Positions 27,247 to 38,873 are shown, counted from the stretch's first letter. The stretch is 64,000 nucleotides of DNA from Caldalkalibacillus uzonensis (GCF_030814135.1 NZ_JAUSUQ010000012.1:1-64000), one strand, 5' to 3'. The notes: a model not told the origin generated them from the sequence alone. Numbers and translations: made by a program.

Positions 27247-27780
27247 ATGGAAAAAAGATGGTATGTGGTGCATACGTATGCCGGCTATGAAAACAAGGTC
27301 AAAAAAAATCTGGAAATGCGCGTAGAAACGATGCAAATGACCGACAAAATCTTTCGGGTGTTGGTTCCTCAGGAGGAAACGACCGAGATTAAAGACGGTC
27401 AAAAGAAAAAAGTGATGAAGAAGAAGTTTCCCGGCTATGTGCTGGTCGAGATGATTATGACCGATGACTCCTGGTATGTGGTGCGCAACACCCCCGGGGT
27501 AACAGGGTTTATCGGCTCCTACGGCGGCGGCTCCAAACCCACTCCCCTTCTACCGGAAGAGGTCGATGCCCTTCTCAAGCAGATGGGTATTCACGAACCG
27601 AAAGTGAAAGTTGACTTCCGCGTAGGAGATAATGTCAAAGTAAAAGAGGGTCCGTTTGCCGATTTTGTAGGTACCATTGAAGACATTTCTGACGAGAAAC
27701 AAAAAGTGAAAGTCAGAGTGAATATGTTCGGGCGGGAGACACCTGTCGAGCTGGACTTTGCCAAGGTGGAAAAAGTGTAA
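27247..27780 (+). CDS. nusG: Transcription elongation/pausing factor NusG
   Basis: About 177 residues with an NGN domain (WYVVHTYAGYENKV, GYVLVEM, RNTPGVTGF) and a C-terminal KOW domain (VKEGPFADFVGTIEDI). Two adjacent ATG codons (27244, 27247) cannot be separated. The nearest strong ribosome-binding site, GGGAGG at 27218-27222, is over 20 nt upstream. The gap can form GGAC/GTCC, which may bring the site closer. Confidence 0.95.
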   Translation: MEKRWYVVHTYAGYENKVKKNLEMRVETMQMTDKIFRVLVPQEETTEIKDGQKKKVMKKKFPGYVLVEMIMTDDSWYVVRNTPGVTGFIGSYGGGSKPTPLLPEEVDALLKQMGIHEPKVKVDFRVGDNVKVKEGPFADFVGTIEDISDEKQKVKVRVNMFGRETPVELDFAKVEKV

Positions 27781-27884
27781 AATTTTCCTCTTGCCCGGCT
27801 CCCATATTTTTTGCAAAAAAGATTGAAACTTCGCCGGAGTTATGTTAACTTTTATATGTTCTAGGGTTAAGGAGGTGTTTTGCT

Positions 27885-28310
27885 GTGGCGAAAAAAGTCA
27901 TCAAAGTAGTCAAACTGCAAATCCCTGCCGGCAAGGCGAATCCTGCACCGCCCGTTGGTCCTGCCTTGGGTCAAGCTGGGATTAACATCATGGGATTTTG
28001 CAAAGAGTTTAATGCTCAAACACAAGATAAAGCGGGTTTAATCATTCCTGTGGAGATTACGGTATATGAAGACCGTTCTTTCACCTTTGTAACCAAAACG
28101 CCGCCTGCCGCTGTGCTCCTGAAGAAAGCAGCTGGCATTGAATCTGGGTCAGGTGAACCGAATAAAACAAAAGTGGCAACCATCAAACGGGACAAGGTAC
28201 GTGAAATTGCTGAGATGAAAATGCCTGACCTGAATGCTGCCGATGTGGAGGCTGCCATGCGCATGGTAGAAGGCACAGCACGCAGCATGGGTATCGTTAT
28301 TGAAGACTGA
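27885..28310 (+). CDS. rplK: 50S ribosomal protein L11
   Basis: 141 residues, GTG start 8 nt after GGAGG. The N-terminal domain ([20 protein letters not shown]) and the C-terminal rRNA-binding domain are complete. L11 forms the GTPase-associated centre and is needed for RelA activation. Followed by a large hairpin and rplA. Confidence 0.98.
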   Translation: MAKKVIKVVKLQIPAGKANPAPPVGPALGQAGINIMGFCKEFNAQTQDKAGLIIPVEITVYEDRSFTFVTKTPPAAVLLKKAAGIESGSGEPNKTKVATIKRDKVREIAEMKMPDLNAADVEAAMRMVEGTARSMGIVIED

Positions 28311-28318
28311 TGCAGAGC

Positions 28319-28374
28319 GAGGCAGGCTGGCGGGGGAGGGGCAGAACCTGTTCCTGGGTTTCGCCTCCTGCCTC
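28319..28374 (+). promoter_or_regulatory. GC-rich hairpin between rplK and rplA
   Basis: GAGGCAGG (28319-28326) pairs with CCTGCCTC (28367-28374), and GGCG (28329-28332) with CGCC (28362-28365), with an inner AACC/GGTT. No T tract follows, so this is not a terminator. Position immediately before rplA makes it a candidate L1-binding autoregulatory site or RNA-processing site. Confidence 0.55.
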
Positions 28375-28434
28375 ACATTGCCCTTCAATCACGTGGGAGG
28401 TTAAACCGCTAATACCACTTAAGGAGGATAAATC

Positions 28435-29130
28435 ATGGCTAAAAGAGGCAAAAAATACCAAGAAGCTGTGAAGCTGATTGACAAGGAAAAAACATACGAT
28501 TTAGAAGAAGCTGTAGAGTTGGTTAAAAAAGCGGCTACAGCCAATTTTGACGAAACGGTAGAATTAGCCGTGAAATTGGGTGTTGATCCTAAAAAAGCTG
28601 ACCAGCAAATCCGCGGAGCTGTTGTGTTGCCCCACGGCACTGGTAAAACCCAGCGTGTACTGGTTTTCGCCAAAGGAGAAAAAGCCAAGGAGGCTGAACA
28701 AGCTGGTGCTGACTATGTTGGGGATGAGGATCTGATCAATAAAATTAACCAAGGCTGGTTTGAATTTGATGTGGTTGTGGCTACCCCCGACATGATGGCT
28801 CAGGTTGGTAAGCTGGGGCGTGTGTTGGGACCGAAAGGGTTAATGCCCAACCCCAAAACAGGTACGGTGACATTCGAAGTAGCTAAAGCTGTGGAAGAGA
28901 TTAAAGCCGGTAAAATTGAGTACCGTGTCGATAAATCTGGTAACATTCACGTTCCCGTTGGTAAAGTATCCTTCGACACAGCCAAATTAATCAATAACAT
29001 TAACACAGTGATGGAAGCTTTGATCAAAGCCAAGCCGGCTGCGGCCAAAGGCACCTACCTGCGTAATGTATCATTGAGCTCAACGATGGGTCCTGGCGTT
29101 CGTGTCACCACAACGAAATTTGCCAGTTAA
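28435..29130 (+). CDS. rplA: 50S ribosomal protein L1
   Basis: 231 residues, full length, with the conserved [20 protein letters not shown] segment. L1 forms the mobile stalk near the E site and represses its own mRNA in many bacteria. AAGGAGG lies 8 nt upstream of the ATG. Confidence 0.98.
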   Translation: MAKRGKKYQEAVKLIDKEKTYDLEEAVELVKKAATANFDETVELAVKLGVDPKKADQQIRGAVVLPHGTGKTQRVLVFAKGEKAKEAEQAGADYVGDEDLINKINQGWFEFDVVVATPDMMAQVGKLGRVLGPKGLMPNPKTGTVTFEVAKAVEEIKAGKIEYRVDKSGNIHVPVGKVSFDTAKLINNINTVMEALIKAKPAAAKGTYLRNVSLSSTMGPGVRVTTTKFAS

Positions 29131-29137
29131 GATAAAC

Positions 29138-29166
29138 TTGACTTTTACCGCTCAAAATGATAGCAT
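29138..29166 (+). promoter_or_regulatory. Promoter of rplJ-rplL
   Basis: TTGACT (29138-29143), 17-nt spacer, TAGCAT (29161-29166), just after the rplA stop. Confidence 0.7.
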
Positions 29167-29179
29167 CTTGTTTGTGTTT

Positions 29180-29350
29180 AACTGAATAGCATCATGCTTA
29201 GACATGCCGTAGACAGAAGGTGCCCAAGAGGGCTTAATTTCCTTCCGAGGCGTGGGTCAGATTTTTCTTCATGCTGCTGGTCAGTACAGATCCAGCATTG
29301 CCCGAGAGAAATCCCTATCCTTCGTCTGTCTACAGGCGAAGGATTTTTTA
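29180..29350 (+). promoter_or_regulatory. L10 leader
   Basis: The roughly 170-nt leader contains the GACAGAAGGTGCCC...GGGCTTAAT region typical of Firmicute L10 leaders and ends in an intrinsic terminator. The L10-L7/L12 complex is known to bind such leaders and repress its own synthesis. Confidence 0.85.
29317..29349 (+). terminator. L10 leader attenuator
   Basis: ATCCTTCG (29317-29324) pairs with CGAAGGAT (29337-29344) and runs into a T tract, 31 nt before rplJ. Confidence 0.85.
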
Positions 29351-29379
29351 ATTGGGACATTTGCTTAGGAGGTGTGAGA

Positions 29380-29892
29380 ATGGGAACAGCACTGGAGCAA
29401 AAAAAGCAGCTTGTTGAAGATATTGCCGCCAAACTGCGCGAGTCCAAAGGAACTGTTTTGGTTGATTACCGTGGCCTTGATGTTGCGGCTGTCACCGAAT
29501 TGCGCAAACAATTAAGAGAAGCTGGCTGTGAATTTAAGGTGTATAAAAACACCCTGGCCCGCCGGGCAACAGAATCGATTGAATTAACCGATCTTGATCA
29601 GTATTTGGTGGGCCCCACGGCGATGGCTTTCAGCCCGGAAGATGCGATTGTGGCAGCCAAAATTTTGCACAAGTTTGCCAAGGATCATGATGCACTGGAA
29701 ATCAAAGCCGGTGTCGTTGAAGGGCAAATTGTAAGCAAAGAAAAAGTGGAAGAACTGGCTGACCTGCCTTCCCGCGAAGGATTGCTGGCTATGTTGCTCA
29801 GCGTGATGCAAGCCCCTATCCGCAACTTCGCGCTTGCAGTTAAAGCTGTGGCTGAGCAGAAAGAAGAAGCGGGTGAACAAGCGGAAGCATAA
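29380..29892 (+). CDS. rplJ: 50S ribosomal protein L10
   Basis: 170 residues from the ATG at 29380, which has GGAGG 8 nt upstream and gives the standard MGTALEQKK start. The longer open frame to 29194 runs through the leader RNA and is not coding. L10 anchors L7/L12 dimers to the ribosomal stalk. The C-terminus is rich in Ala and Glu. Confidence 0.97.
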   Translation: MGTALEQKKQLVEDIAAKLRESKGTVLVDYRGLDVAAVTELRKQLREAGCEFKVYKNTLARRATESIELTDLDQYLVGPTAMAFSPEDAIVAAKILHKFAKDHDALEIKAGVVEGQIVSKEKVEELADLPSREGLLAMLLSVMQAPIRNFALAVKAVAEQKEEAGEQAEA

Positions 29893-30001
29893 ACCTGCCT
29901 TATCAACAGGCAAGACGGTTAAGAGGCTTGCCGGGCGGTATGCCTAATATTAATCCAAATTGACATGAATGTGAAAAAACCATTCTAAGGAGGCTAATGT
30001 C

Positions 30002-30367
30002 ATGACTAAAGAACAAATCATTGATGCGCTGAAAGAAATGACTGTTCTTGAACTGAATGAATTAGTGAAAGCGATCGAAGAAGAATTTGGTGTTGAAGCT
30101 GCTGCTCCGGTTGCTGTTGCTGGTGCCGCTGCTGCAGGTGCTGCTCAAGAAGAGCAAACTGAATTTGATGTGATCTTGGCCAACGCTGGAGCGTCCAAAA
30201 TTAACGTGATCAAGGCTGTTCGTGAAATTACAGGCCTTGGCTTAAAAGAGGCTAAAGCCCTTGTTGATGAAGCGCCGAAACCGATTAAAGAGGGCGTATC
30301 CAAAGAGGAAGCTGAAGAAATTAAGTCCAAGCTTGAAGAAGCAGGTGCCACCATCGAACTTAAATAA
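30002..30367 (+). CDS. rplL: 50S ribosomal protein L7/L12
   Basis: 121 residues: N-terminal dimerisation helices, Ala-rich hinge (about 35-52), and C-terminal domain ([30 protein letters not shown]). It recruits translational GTPases. Confidence 0.98.
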   Translation: MTKEQIIDALKEMTVLELNELVKAIEEEFGVEAAAPVAVAGAAAAGAAQEEQTEFDVILANAGASKINVIKAVREITGLGLKEAKALVDEAPKPIKEGVSKEEAEEIKSKLEEAGATIELK

Positions 30368-30378
30368 GCACCCAGGGA

Positions 30379-30405
30379 AACCCGCTGCGAGACAGCGGGT
30401 TTTTT
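30379..30405 (+). terminator. Terminator after rplL
   Basis: AACCCGCTG pairs with CAGCGGGTT around a 5-nt loop, then six T bases. Confidence 0.93.
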
Positions 30406-30464
30406 GCCTATTCTAAACAAATAACGAAACGTTTTTTTGTATTGAAGGAGGTCTCTTGTGACGG

Positions 30465-31067
30465 ATGACCGAACATTACTATTCCCAGAACCCTGAAGTG
30501 GGGCATCGCTTGGAATTGATAGAAGTGACGCTGAAGGGGCAACCGTTAAAACTGTATACTGACCAGGGTGTGTTTTCCAAAAAACGGGTTGATTTCGGGA
30601 CCCGTCTGTTAATTGAAACAGCTAAACTGCCCTGGGAGGGAACCATCGTGGATGTGGGTTGCGGCTATGGCCCTATTGGCCTGGCGGTGGCCAAGGAATC
30701 GGCCCGGCGCCAGGTGGTGATGGTGGATATTAATCGCCGGGCTGTAGAACTTGCACAAAAAAATGCCCGGTTGAATGATATTCACAATGTCAAAGTGATA
30801 GAGAGCAACCTTTTAGAAGCGGTCAAAGGAAAGCCGTTTGATGCTGTCCTGACCAACCCTCCCATCCGTGCTGGAAAAGCGGTGGTGTTCCGTCTGTTTG
30901 AACAAAGCTATGACGTACTGAAAGAGCCTGGTGGCGTATTATGGGTTGTCATTCAGAAGAAGCAAGGTGCGCCTTCTGCGGTTAAAAAGCTGGAAAACCT
31001 CTTTGGGCAAGTGGAGGAAGTAGAGAAGAAGAAAGGGTATCGCATTATAAAAGCCATCAAATCATGA
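30465..31067 (+). CDS. RsmC-like class I methyltransferase (YbxB family)
   Basis: 200 residues. IVDVGCGYGPIGL binds SAM and NPPIRAGK is the catalytic NPPx motif of N-methyltransferases acting on nucleic-acid bases. It resembles the single-domain YbxB proteins found between rplL and rpoB in Bacilli; the RsmC N-terminal domain is absent. A 16S rRNA guanine target is likely but unproven. GGAGG is 13 nt from the ATG, a long spacing. Confidence 0.9.
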   Translation: MTEHYYSQNPEVGHRLELIEVTLKGQPLKLYTDQGVFSKKRVDFGTRLLIETAKLPWEGTIVDVGCGYGPIGLAVAKESARRQVVMVDINRRAVELAQKNARLNDIHNVKVIESNLLEAVKGKPFDAVLTNPPIRAGKAVVFRLFEQSYDVLKEPGGVLWVVIQKKQGAPSAVKKLENLFGQVEEVEKKKGYRIIKAIKS

Positions 31068-31110
31068 CCTTTCAATAAAATGATTGACTGTCCACTTGAT
31101 TTGTGTTATT

Positions 31111-31132
31111 GTTATAAAATGCGAAATATAAT
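31111..31132 (+). promoter_or_regulatory. Possible promoter region of rpoB-rpoC
   Basis: Two -10-like boxes lie here: TATAAA (31113-31118) preceded by TGT as an extended -10, and TATAAT (31127-31132). Neither has a well-spaced -35. They would give an rpoB leader of about 180 nt. Confidence 0.45.
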
Positions 31133-31172
31133 ATGCTCAGTGAGAAAGACTTTTTGGCGTTTGTCAAGAGGT

Positions 31173-31210
31173 TGTCCTGAAAAAGGTATGAACGTTATTT
31201 TTTTCGGGCA
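31173..31210 (+). promoter_or_regulatory. Hairpin in the rpoB leader
   Basis: TGTCCTGAAAAA (31173-31184) can pair with TTTTTCGGGCA (to 31210) with one bulged T and one wobble. No T tract follows the right arm. Possible processing or attenuation element. Confidence 0.35.
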
Positions 31211-31310
31211 CCCTAATACAATAGAGCATGTCTATTCAACCAGGGTCTCTTAAGCTGTAAGCTGATCCTTTTTTGTGTTTTGGAGATTACAAACAATGAG
31301 GGGTGAGAAG

Positions 31311-34300
31311 ATGGCTCAGCTTGTTCAATACGGACGCTACCGCCAAAGAAGAAGTTATGCGCGCATTAAGGAGGTACTGGATCTTCCCAACCTGATTGAA
31401 GTTCAGCAAGCCTCTTACCAATGGTTTCTGGACGAAGGTTTAAAAGAATTGTTCGAAGAAATATCCCCCATTGAAGACTTTGCAGGCAATCTTGTCTTAG
31501 AGTTTATTGATTATAGCTTAGGAGAGCCCAAATACTCGGTTGATGAGTCTAAAGAACGCGATGTGACTTACGCCGCACCCTTGCGCGTCAAGGTGCGCTT
31601 GATTAATAAAGAGACAGGTGAGGTTAAAGAGCAAGACGTGTTTATGGGCGACTTCCCGCTCATGACTGACACCGGCACATTTATTATCAACGGTGCCGAG
31701 CGTGTCATTGTCAGCCAGCTCGTACGCTCCCCCAGTGTCTATTATAGTGAGAAAGTGGATAAGAACGGTAAAGTAGGTTACACAGCCACCGTGATCCCCA
31801 ACCGCGGAGCGTGGCTTGAGTTAGAGACTGATGCCAAAGATGTGATCTATGTCCGCATTGATAGAACACGCAAGCTCCCGGTTACTGTCCTGCTCCGTGC
31901 CCTCGGCTTTGGCAGCGATCACGAGATTATTAATCTTTTAGGAGAAGACCCGTATCTGCGTCAGACCTTGGAGAAGGATAATACCGATTCCACCGAAAAG
32001 GCGCTGATTGAAATCTATGAGCGCCTGCGCCCAGGCGAACCGCCGACAGTGGAAAATGCCAAAAGTTTGCTGGAATCCCGTTTCTTTGATCCCAAGCGCT
32101 ATGATTTAGCCAGTGTGGGACGCTATAAAATCAACAAGAAACTGCATATCAAGAACCGGTTGTTTAACCAGCGCTTGGCAGAAACCTTGGTGGATGCCGA
32201 AACAGGGGAAATCATTGCCGAAGCTGGCCAACTGATTGACCGGCGCACATTGGATAAGATCATGCCCTATTTGGAAAAGGGGGCTGGATTGCGTAAATAT
32301 AAGCCTTACGGCGGCGTCATCGAAGATGAGATCAATGTGCAAACCATCGATGTGTTTTCCCCCCGGGAAGATGAAAGTGGCGAAATCGTGCGCATCATTG
32401 CCAACGGCCAAGTAGATAAAAAAGTAAAGCATATTACACCTGCGGATATTATTGCTTCCGTTAGCTATTTCATCAACTTGCTGCACGGGATCGGTAACAC
32501 TGATGATATTGACCACTTGGGCAACCGTCGTTTGCGTTCAGTTGGCGAGCTGTTACAAAATCAGTTCCGCATTGGATTAGCCCGTATGGAACGGGTTGTT
32601 CGCGAACGGATGTCCATTCAGGATGTGAATGCAATCACGCCGCAGGCGTTGATCAATATCAGACCGGTGATTGCTGCTGTCAAAGAATTTTTTGGCAGCT
32701 CCCAGTTATCCCAGTTTATGGATCAAACCAACCCGTTGGCTGAGTTAACCCACAAACGTCGTTTGTCTGCCCTCGGACCCGGTGGTTTAACCAGGGAACG
32801 GGCAGGATTTGAGGTGCGCGACGTTCACCACTCCCACTATGGGCGGATGTGTCCCATTGAGACGCCTGAAGGACCGAACATTGGTTTGATCAACTCTTTG
32901 TCTACCTACGCTCGCATCAATGAGTATGGTTTTATTGAGACGCCCTACCGTAAAGTGGACCCTGAAACCCATCGGGTTACCAATCATATAGAGTATCTGA
33001 CAGCGGACGAAGAAGACAACTATGTGATTGCCCAAGCCAACGCCCCTCTTGACGAGGAAGGGAACTTTAAGTCAGATGAGATTGTGGCCCGTTATAAAGA
33101 GGAAATATTAACCGTATCCAAGGACCGCGTAGACTATATGGACGTCTCACCCAAACAAGTGGTCTCTGTTGCTGCGGCTTGTATTCCTTTCCTGGAGAAT
33201 GATGACTCTAACCGGGCTTTAATGGGTGCTAACATGCAGCGGCAAGCTGTACCGCTATTAACGCCCCGCGCTCCTATTGTGGGCACCGGCATGGAGTACA
33301 AGGCGGCGAAAGATTCAGGTGCTGCTGTGGTTGCTAAATACCCCGGTATTGTGGAACGGGTCACCGCCAGGGAGATCTGGGTCCGCCGTGTGGAAGAGGT
33401 AAACGGTAAGGAAACAAAGGGCCAACTGGATAAATACAAGCTGCTAAAATTTATGCGTTCCAACCAAGGCACGTGCTATAACCAGCGCCCCATTGTCAAG
33501 GAAGGCGACCGGATTGAAAAAGGGGATATCATTGCCGACGGCCCTTCCATGGAAAAGGGCGAACTGGCCTTGGGACAGAATGTGCTGGTTGGCTTTATGA
33601 CTTGGGAAGGGTACAACTTTGAGGATGCCGTTATTTTAAGTGAGCGCCTGGTTAAGGATGACGTGTACACCTCCATTCACATTGAAGAATATGAGTCGGA
33701 AGCCCGGGATACTAAGCTGGGTCCGGAAGAGATTACCCGCGACATTCCTAATGTGGGTGAAGATGCTTTGAAGAACCTGGATGAGCGCGGCATTGTGCGC
33801 ATCGGTGCTGAAATCAAGGATGGGGATATCCTTGTGGGCAAAGTGACGCCCAAAGGGGTCACCGAGCTGACCGCTGAGGAGCGCCTGTTGCATGCCATCT
33901 TTGGCGAAAAAGCCCGGGAAGTGCGCGACACCTCCCTGCGCGTACCTCACGGGGGTTCAGGCATCGTGCTCGATGTGAAGGTGTTTACCCGTGAAAATGG
34001 CGATGAGCTGCCTCCAGGCGTTAATCAGCTGGTTCGTGTCTACATTGCCCAAAAACGGAAAATTTCCGAAGGGGACAAAATGGCAGGGCGGCATGGTAAC
34101 AAAGGTGTTATCGCCCGTATCTTGCCTGTGGAGGATATGCCCTATATGCCTGACGGTACACCTCTTGATGTGATGCTTAACCCATTAGGGGTCCCCTCCC
34201 GGATGAATATTGGGCAGGTCCTTGAGCTGCACCTTGGCATGGCCGGACGCTTGCTCGGGGAACACATGGCCAGTCCGGTCTTTGACGGGGCCACCGAGGA

Positions 34301-34841
34301 AGATGTATGGCAAACACTGGAAGAAGCGGGGATGGACAAAGATGGCAAGACTGTGCTGTATGACGGAAGGACAGGGGAGCCATTTGACAACCGCGTTTCT
34401 GTCGGTGTGATGTATATGATTAAACTGGCTCATATGGTGGATGACAAAATTCACGCCCGTTCAACCGGCCCCTATTCGCTGGTCACTCAGCAGCCCCTGG
34501 GTGGTAAAGCACAGTTTGGCGGCCAGCGCTTCGGAGAGATGGAGGTATGGGCGCTTGAAGCTTATGGTGCGGCTTACACCTTGCAAGAAATCTTAACCGT
34601 CAAGTCGGATGATGTGATTGGCCGTGTCAAAACCTATGAAGCCGTCGTCAAAGGGGAGAATGTACCTGAGCCTGGGGTCCCTGAGTCATTTAAGGTTTTA
34701 ATCAAAGAGTTACAAAGCCTGGGCATGGATGTGAAGATTCTTTCCTCTGACCAGCAGGAGATCAGCATGCTGGAATTTGATGAGGATGAAGACCAAGGGG
34801 AAGGCAATCAGGCCGGCGCTGAAGCCCAAGAAGCGAAATAA
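31311..34841 (+). CDS. rpoB: RNA polymerase beta subunit
   Basis: 1176 residues from the ATG at 31311, which follows GAGGGGTGA and gives the usual MAQLVQYGR start; the ATG at 31296 is an in-frame alternative. The rifampicin-binding region [20 protein letters not shown] is wild-type in form. The acidic C-terminal tail is shorter than in B. subtilis. It is followed 61 nt later by rpoC. Confidence 0.98.
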   Translation: MAQLVQYGRYRQRRSYARIKEVLDLPNLIEVQQASYQWFLDEGLKELFEEISPIEDFAGNLVLEFIDYSLGEPKYSVDESKERDVTYAAPLRVKVRLINKETGEVKEQDVFMGDFPLMTDTGTFIINGAERVIVSQLVRSPSVYYSEKVDKNGKVGYTATVIPNRGAWLELETDAKDVIYVRIDRTRKLPVTVLLRALGFGSDHEIINLLGEDPYLRQTLEKDNTDSTEKALIEIYERLRPGEPPTVENAKSLLESRFFDPKRYDLASVGRYKINKKLHIKNRLFNQRLAETLVDAETGEIIAEAGQLIDRRTLDKIMPYLEKGAGLRKYKPYGGVIEDEINVQTIDVFSPREDESGEIVRIIANGQVDKKVKHITPADIIASVSYFINLLHGIGNTDDIDHLGNRRLRSVGELLQNQFRIGLARMERVVRERMSIQDVNAITPQALINIRPVIAAVKEFFGSSQLSQFMDQTNPLAELTHKRRLSALGPGGLTRERAGFEVRDVHHSHYGRMCPIETPEGPNIGLINSLSTYARINEYGFIETPYRKVDPETHRVTNHIEYLTADEEDNYVIAQANAPLDEEGNFKSDEIVARYKEEILTVSKDRVDYMDVSPKQVVSVAAACIPFLENDDSNRALMGANMQRQAVPLLTPRAPIVGTGMEYKAAKDSGAAVVAKYPGIVERVTAREIWVRRVEEVNGKETKGQLDKYKLLKFMRSNQGTCYNQRPIVKEGDRIEKGDIIADGPSMEKGELALGQNVLVGFMTWEGYNFEDAVILSERLVKDDVYTSIHIEEYESEARDTKLGPEEITRDIPNVGEDALKNLDERGIVRIGAEIKDGDILVGKVTPKGVTELTAEERLLHAIFGEKAREVRDTSLRVPHGGSGIVLDVKVFTRENGDELPPGVNQLVRVYIAQKRKISEGDKMAGRHGNKGVIARILPVEDMPYMPDGTPLDVMLNPLGVPSRMNIGQVLELHLGMAGRLLGEHMASPVFDGATEEDVWQTLEEAGMDKDGKTVLYDGRTGEPFDNRVSVGVMYMIKLAHMVDDKIHARSTGPYSLVTQQPLGGKAQFGGQRFGEMEVWALEAYGAAYTLQEILTVKSDDVIGRVKTYEAVVKGENVPEPGVPESFKVLIKELQSLGMDVKILSSDQQEISMLEFDEDEDQGEGNQAGAEAQEAK

Positions 34842-34902
34842 GGCGGCGTCTTGCACGTGAAGGATAACTGACTAAACCTGACAAACGTGGGAGGTATGCT
34901 CC

Positions 34903-37900
34903 TTGATCGACGTTAATAATTTTGAGTATATGCAAATTGGATTAGCGTCACCGGATAAAATCCGCTCCTGGTCCTACGGGGAAGTTAAAAAACCGGAAAC
35001 GATCAACTACCGTACGTTGAAGCCGGAAAAAGAAGGATTGTTTTGTGAGAAGATCTTTGGCCCCACCAAAGATTGGGAGTGTCACTGCGGTAAATACAAG
35101 CGCGTCCGTTACAAAGGGGTTGTTTGTGACCGGTGTGGCGTAGAAGTGACGCGCTCCAAGGTACGCCGGGAGAGAATGGGGCATATCGAATTGGCAGCCC
35201 CTGTCTCTCATATTTGGTACTTCAAAGGCATTCCGAGCCGCATGGGCTTAACGTTGGATATGAGCCCCCGGGCTTTGGAAGAAGTGATTTACTTTGCTTC
35301 TTATGTGGTCATCGATCCCGGTGAAACGCCTCTGGAAAAGAAGCAGCTGCTGTCTGAAAAGGAATATCGCAGCTACCGTGAAAAATACGGTCAAGCTTTT
35401 AAAGCGGGAATGGGTGCCGAAGCGATTAAGGAGCTGCTCTTGGATCTTGATCTTAATAAAGAAGTGGAGATGCTGAAGGAAGAACTGAAGACAGCCCAGG
35501 GCCAGCGGCGCAACCGTGCCATCAAGCGGTTGGAGGTACTTGAAGCTTTTAGGCATTCCAATAATGATCCGTCGTGGATGATATTGGATGTCTTGCCGGT
35601 TATTCCCCCTGAGCTGCGCCCGATGGTCCAGCTGGACGGTGGCCGTTTTGCCACATCCGACCTGAACGATTTGTATCGCCGGGTGATTAACCGTAACAAC
35701 CGCCTAAAGCGTCTTCTAGATCTTGGGGCTCCGGAAATCATCGTTCAAAATGAAAAGCGGATGTTACAAGAAGCTGTTGATGCTTTGATTGATAACGGCC
35801 GCCGCGGCCGCCCCGTAACCGGCCCGGGCAACCGTCCGCTGAAATCGCTCAGTCATATGCTGAAAGGGAAGCAGGGGCGTTTCCGTCAAAACTTGCTCGG
35901 GAAACGTGTGGACTACTCCGGCCGTTCCGTTATTGTCGTAGGTCCGCAACTTAAAATGTACCAGTGCGGTTTACCCAAAGAGATGGCCTTGGAGTTGTTT
36001 AAGCCCTTTGTCATGAAGGAGCTAGTCCGCCGTGAAATCGCCCATAACATTAAAAGTGCCAAGCGTAAAGTAGAGCGTGTCAATCCTGAGGTGTGGGATG
36101 TTCTGGAAGATGTGATTAAAGAGCATCCGGTGCTGTTAAACCGCGCTCCCACCTTGCACCGTCTAGGGATTCAGGCTTTTGAACCGATCTTGGTTGAAGG
36201 GCGGGCCATTAAACTGCACCCATTGGTGTGTACGGCCTACAATGCGGACTTTGACGGTGACCAGATGGCCGTTCACGTGCCGTTATCGGCCGAAGCCCAA
36301 GCTGAGGCACGCATCTTGATGTTGGCGGCCCAAAACATTTTAAACCCCAAAGACGGCAAACCGGTTGTGACACCGTCACAGGATATGGTGCTGGGCAACT
36401 ATTACATCAGCATGGAAAGAGCGGGGGCGATCGGAGAAGGAAGCATTTTCTACAGCCCTGCAGAAGCCATCTCAGCTTACCACAACGGTTACGTTCACCT
36501 GCATACCCGCATCGCCATTAAAGCCAGCTCTTTGAACAAAGCGGCTTTTACTGAGAAACAGAAAGATGCGTTATTGATTACGACCGTGGGCAAAATTATC
36601 TTTAATGAGATCATGCCTGAATCGTTCCCGTACATTAATGAACCGACCAAAGAAAACTTGCAGCACAACACCCCTGATAAATACTTCATTTTTGACAAAG
36701 GTGTCAATGTCAAAGAAAAGATTGCTGAAATGCCGCTTGTGCCCCCGTTTAAGAAAGGATTTTTGGGGGATATCATTGCTGAGGTGTTCAAGCGCTTCCA
36801 GATTACCGAAACATCCAAAATGCTGGACCGCTTGAAAGATTTGGGATTCTCTTACTCCACCAAGGCCGGTATTACCATTGGTATCGCCGATATTGTGGTT
36901 TTGGGCGAAAAGAAAGAGATCTTGGAACGGGCCGAAAAAGAAGTGGCAGTCGTGACCAAGCAGTTCCGCCGCGGTCTCATTACCGAAGAAGAGCGGTATG
37001 ACAAAGTGATCTCCATCTGGAGCAAGGCCAAGGATGAGATCCAGGAGAAACTGATGAAGTCACTGGATCAGCTGAACCCGATCTTTATGATGGCTGACTC
37101 TGGCGCCCGTGGTAACGCCTCTAACTTTACCCAGCTGGCCGGTATGCGCGGTTTGATGGCCAACCCGTCGGGACGGATTATTGAATTGCCTATCAAGTCC
37201 AGCTTCCGGGAAGGCTTAACGGTGTTGGAGTACTTTATCTCCACTCACGGGGCGCGTAAAGGTTTGGCTGATACGGCCTTGAAGACTGCAGATTCCGGTT
37301 ACCTGACCCGCCGTCTGGTTGACGTGGCTCAAGACGTGATTGTCCGCGAAGAGGATTGCGGTACAGACCAGGGTGTGGACGTCACTGCCTTGCAAGATGG
37401 GCGTGAAGTGATTGAATCGCTGACCGAGCGGATTGTGGGCCGTGTGGCTTTCGAGACGGTGAAGCATCCGGAAACCGGTGAAGTGCTGGTCCACCCCAAT
37501 GAATTAATTACGGAAGATATTGCTGCCCAAATTGAGCAGGCCGGCATCAACAAGGTGCGTATCCGCAGTGTCTTTACCTGCCGTACCAAACACGGTGTCT
37601 GTCAGAAGTGTTACGGACGTAATCTGGCCACTGGTAACATGGTGGAAATTGGTGAAGCGGTAGGCATTATTGCCGCCCAATCCATTGGGGAACCAGGTAC
37701 CCAGTTGACTATGCGCACCTTCCACACCGGTGGTGTTGCAGGTGATGACATCACCCAAGGTTTGCCCCGTGTGCAGGAATTGTTTGAAGCCCGCAACCCG
37801 AAAGGGCAAGCGGTTATCTCTGAAGTGGACGGTGAAGTGACGGAGATCAAGGAAGTGAAAGACCGCCGTGAAATTGTCGTCCAAGGGGAAGTGGAAGCCC

Positions 37901-38547
37901 GCAGTTACCCTGTGCCCTACGGCTCCCGTCTGAAGGTGAGTGTGGGTGACAAAGTGAATGCCGGCCAGGATATGACCGAAGGTTCCGTGGATCCCAAGGA
38001 ACTGCTTAAAGTCCAAGGAGTACGCGGTGTACAAACCTATCTGTTAAAAGAGGTTCAAAAAGTGTATCGTATGCAAGGGGTTGAAATTGGCGACAAACAT
38101 ATTGAAGTGATGGTTCGTCAGATGCTGCGCAAAGTGCGCGTCATTGACCCCGGCGATACAGATCTCTTGCCCGGCGCGTTTATCGACATCCACGAATATG
38201 AGGAAGCCAACACCAAAATGTTTGCCCAAGGCGGCCGTCCGGCGACAGCGCGGCCTGTCTTGCTGGGGATTACCAAAGCTTCCCTTGAAACGGACTCCTT
38301 CCTGTCGGCTGCGTCCTTCCAGGAAACCACGCGTGTCTTGACCGATGCAGCCATTAAAGGAAAACGTGATCCACTGTTGGGCCTGAAAGAAAACGTGATT
38401 ATCGGCAAGCTGATTCCGGCCGGAACAGGAATGGCCCGTTACCGTATGACCAAGGTGGTTCATGCAGCCCAAGAACAAACCATGGAAGGTGAGAAAATTC
38501 AAGCACCGGAAGTGGATCAGGATGAACCAGTGGCCATTGAAAAATGA
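34903..38547 (+). CDS. rpoC: RNA polymerase beta' subunit
   Basis: 1214 residues, TTG start with GGGAGG 11 nt upstream. The N-terminal zinc site ([20 protein letters not shown]), catalytic NADFDGDQM and second zinc site ([15 protein letters not shown]) are intact. The length matches B. subtilis. A consensus promoter for the next operon starts 3 nt after the stop codon. Confidence 0.98.
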   Translation: MIDVNNFEYMQIGLASPDKIRSWSYGEVKKPETINYRTLKPEKEGLFCEKIFGPTKDWECHCGKYKRVRYKGVVCDRCGVEVTRSKVRRERMGHIELAAPVSHIWYFKGIPSRMGLTLDMSPRALEEVIYFASYVVIDPGETPLEKKQLLSEKEYRSYREKYGQAFKAGMGAEAIKELLLDLDLNKEVEMLKEELKTAQGQRRNRAIKRLEVLEAFRHSNNDPSWMILDVLPVIPPELRPMVQLDGGRFATSDLNDLYRRVINRNNRLKRLLDLGAPEIIVQNEKRMLQEAVDALIDNGRRGRPVTGPGNRPLKSLSHMLKGKQGRFRQNLLGKRVDYSGRSVIVVGPQLKMYQCGLPKEMALELFKPFVMKELVRREIAHNIKSAKRKVERVNPEVWDVLEDVIKEHPVLLNRAPTLHRLGIQAFEPILVEGRAIKLHPLVCTAYNADFDGDQMAVHVPLSAEAQAEARILMLAAQNILNPKDGKPVVTPSQDMVLGNYYISMERAGAIGEGSIFYSPAEAISAYHNGYVHLHTRIAIKASSLNKAAFTEKQKDALLITTVGKIIFNEIMPESFPYINEPTKENLQHNTPDKYFIFDKGVNVKEKIAEMPLVPPFKKGFLGDIIAEVFKRFQITETSKMLDRLKDLGFSYSTKAGITIGIADIVVLGEKKEILERAEKEVAVVTKQFRRGLITEEERYDKVISIWSKAKDEIQEKLMKSLDQLNPIFMMADSGARGNASNFTQLAGMRGLMANPSGRIIELPIKSSFREGLTVLEYFISTHGARKGLADTALKTADSGYLTRRLVDVAQDVIVREEDCGTDQGVDVTALQDGREVIESLTERIVGRVAFETVKHPETGEVLVHPNELITEDIAAQIEQAGINKVRIRSVFTCRTKHGVCQKCYGRNLATGNMVEIGEAVGIIAAQSIGEPGTQLTMRTFHTGGVAGDDITQGLPRVQELFEARNPKGQAVISEVDGEVTEIKEVKDRREIVVQGEVEARSYPVPYGSRLKVSVGDKVNAGQDMTEGSVDPKELLKVQGVRGVQTYLLKEVQKVYRMQGVEIGDKHIEVMVRQMLRKVRVIDPGDTDLLPGAFIDIHEYEEANTKMFAQGGRPATARPVLLGITKASLETDSFLSAASFQETTRVLTDAAIKGKRDPLLGLKENVIIGKLIPAGTGMARYRMTKVVHAAQEQTMEGEKIQAPEVDQDEPVAIEK

Positions 38548-38549
38548 TA

Positions 38550-38578
38550 TTGACAGGCAAACTTGAGGATGATATTAT
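38550..38578 (+). promoter_or_regulatory. Promoter of the str operon
   Basis: TTGACA (38550-38555), 17-nt spacer, TATTAT (38573-38578), immediately after rpoC. Confidence 0.88.
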
Positions 38579-38621
38579 ATCAATTGTGTGTCAGAAAGTC
38601 CTGTGACTTTGGAGGATGCTT

Positions 38622-38873
38622 ATGTCTTATGAAAAAGTAAAGCAGGCACAAAAATTTAAAGTGGGCTTAAAGCAAACATTAAAAGCGGTTGAGCGGGGAG
38701 AAGCAGAAGAGGTGATCATCGCCCAAGATGCTGATCCGCACCTGATTTCTCGCATTCAAACCGCATGCGAAAACCATCAAGTTCCTGTCAGCTATGTTGA
38801 TTCCATGCGCAAACTTGGCAAAGTATGCGGCATTGATGTCGGTGCCGCCAGCGTCGTCATCGAAAAGGCATAA
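38622..38873 (+). CDS. rplGB: L7Ae-family ribosomal protein (YbxF/RplGB)
   Basis: 83 residues of the L7Ae/L30e/Gadd45 fold that binds RNA kink-turns (GLKQTLKAVERGEAEEVIIAQDA begins the core; see VIIAQDADPHL and VCGIDVGAAS). In Bacilli this protein sits before rpsL and binds K-turn RNAs, with no essential role known. The ATG at 38622 is 6 nt after GGAGG; the ATG at 38616 directly abuts it and is rejected. Confidence 0.92.
   Translation: MSYEKVKQAQKFKVGLKQTLKAVERGEAEEVIIAQDADPHLISRIQTACENHQVPVSYVDSMRKLGKVCGIDVGAASVVIEKA

Noticed and set aside
27807-27820. TTTTTTGCAAAAAA palindrome before rplK
   Set aside because: Self-complementary, but too short and AT-rich to form a stable hairpin, and not placed on a clear promoter.
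29194-29379. N-terminal extension of rplJ
   Set aside because: It translates the L10 leader and its terminator; the L10 start with GGAGG is at 29380.
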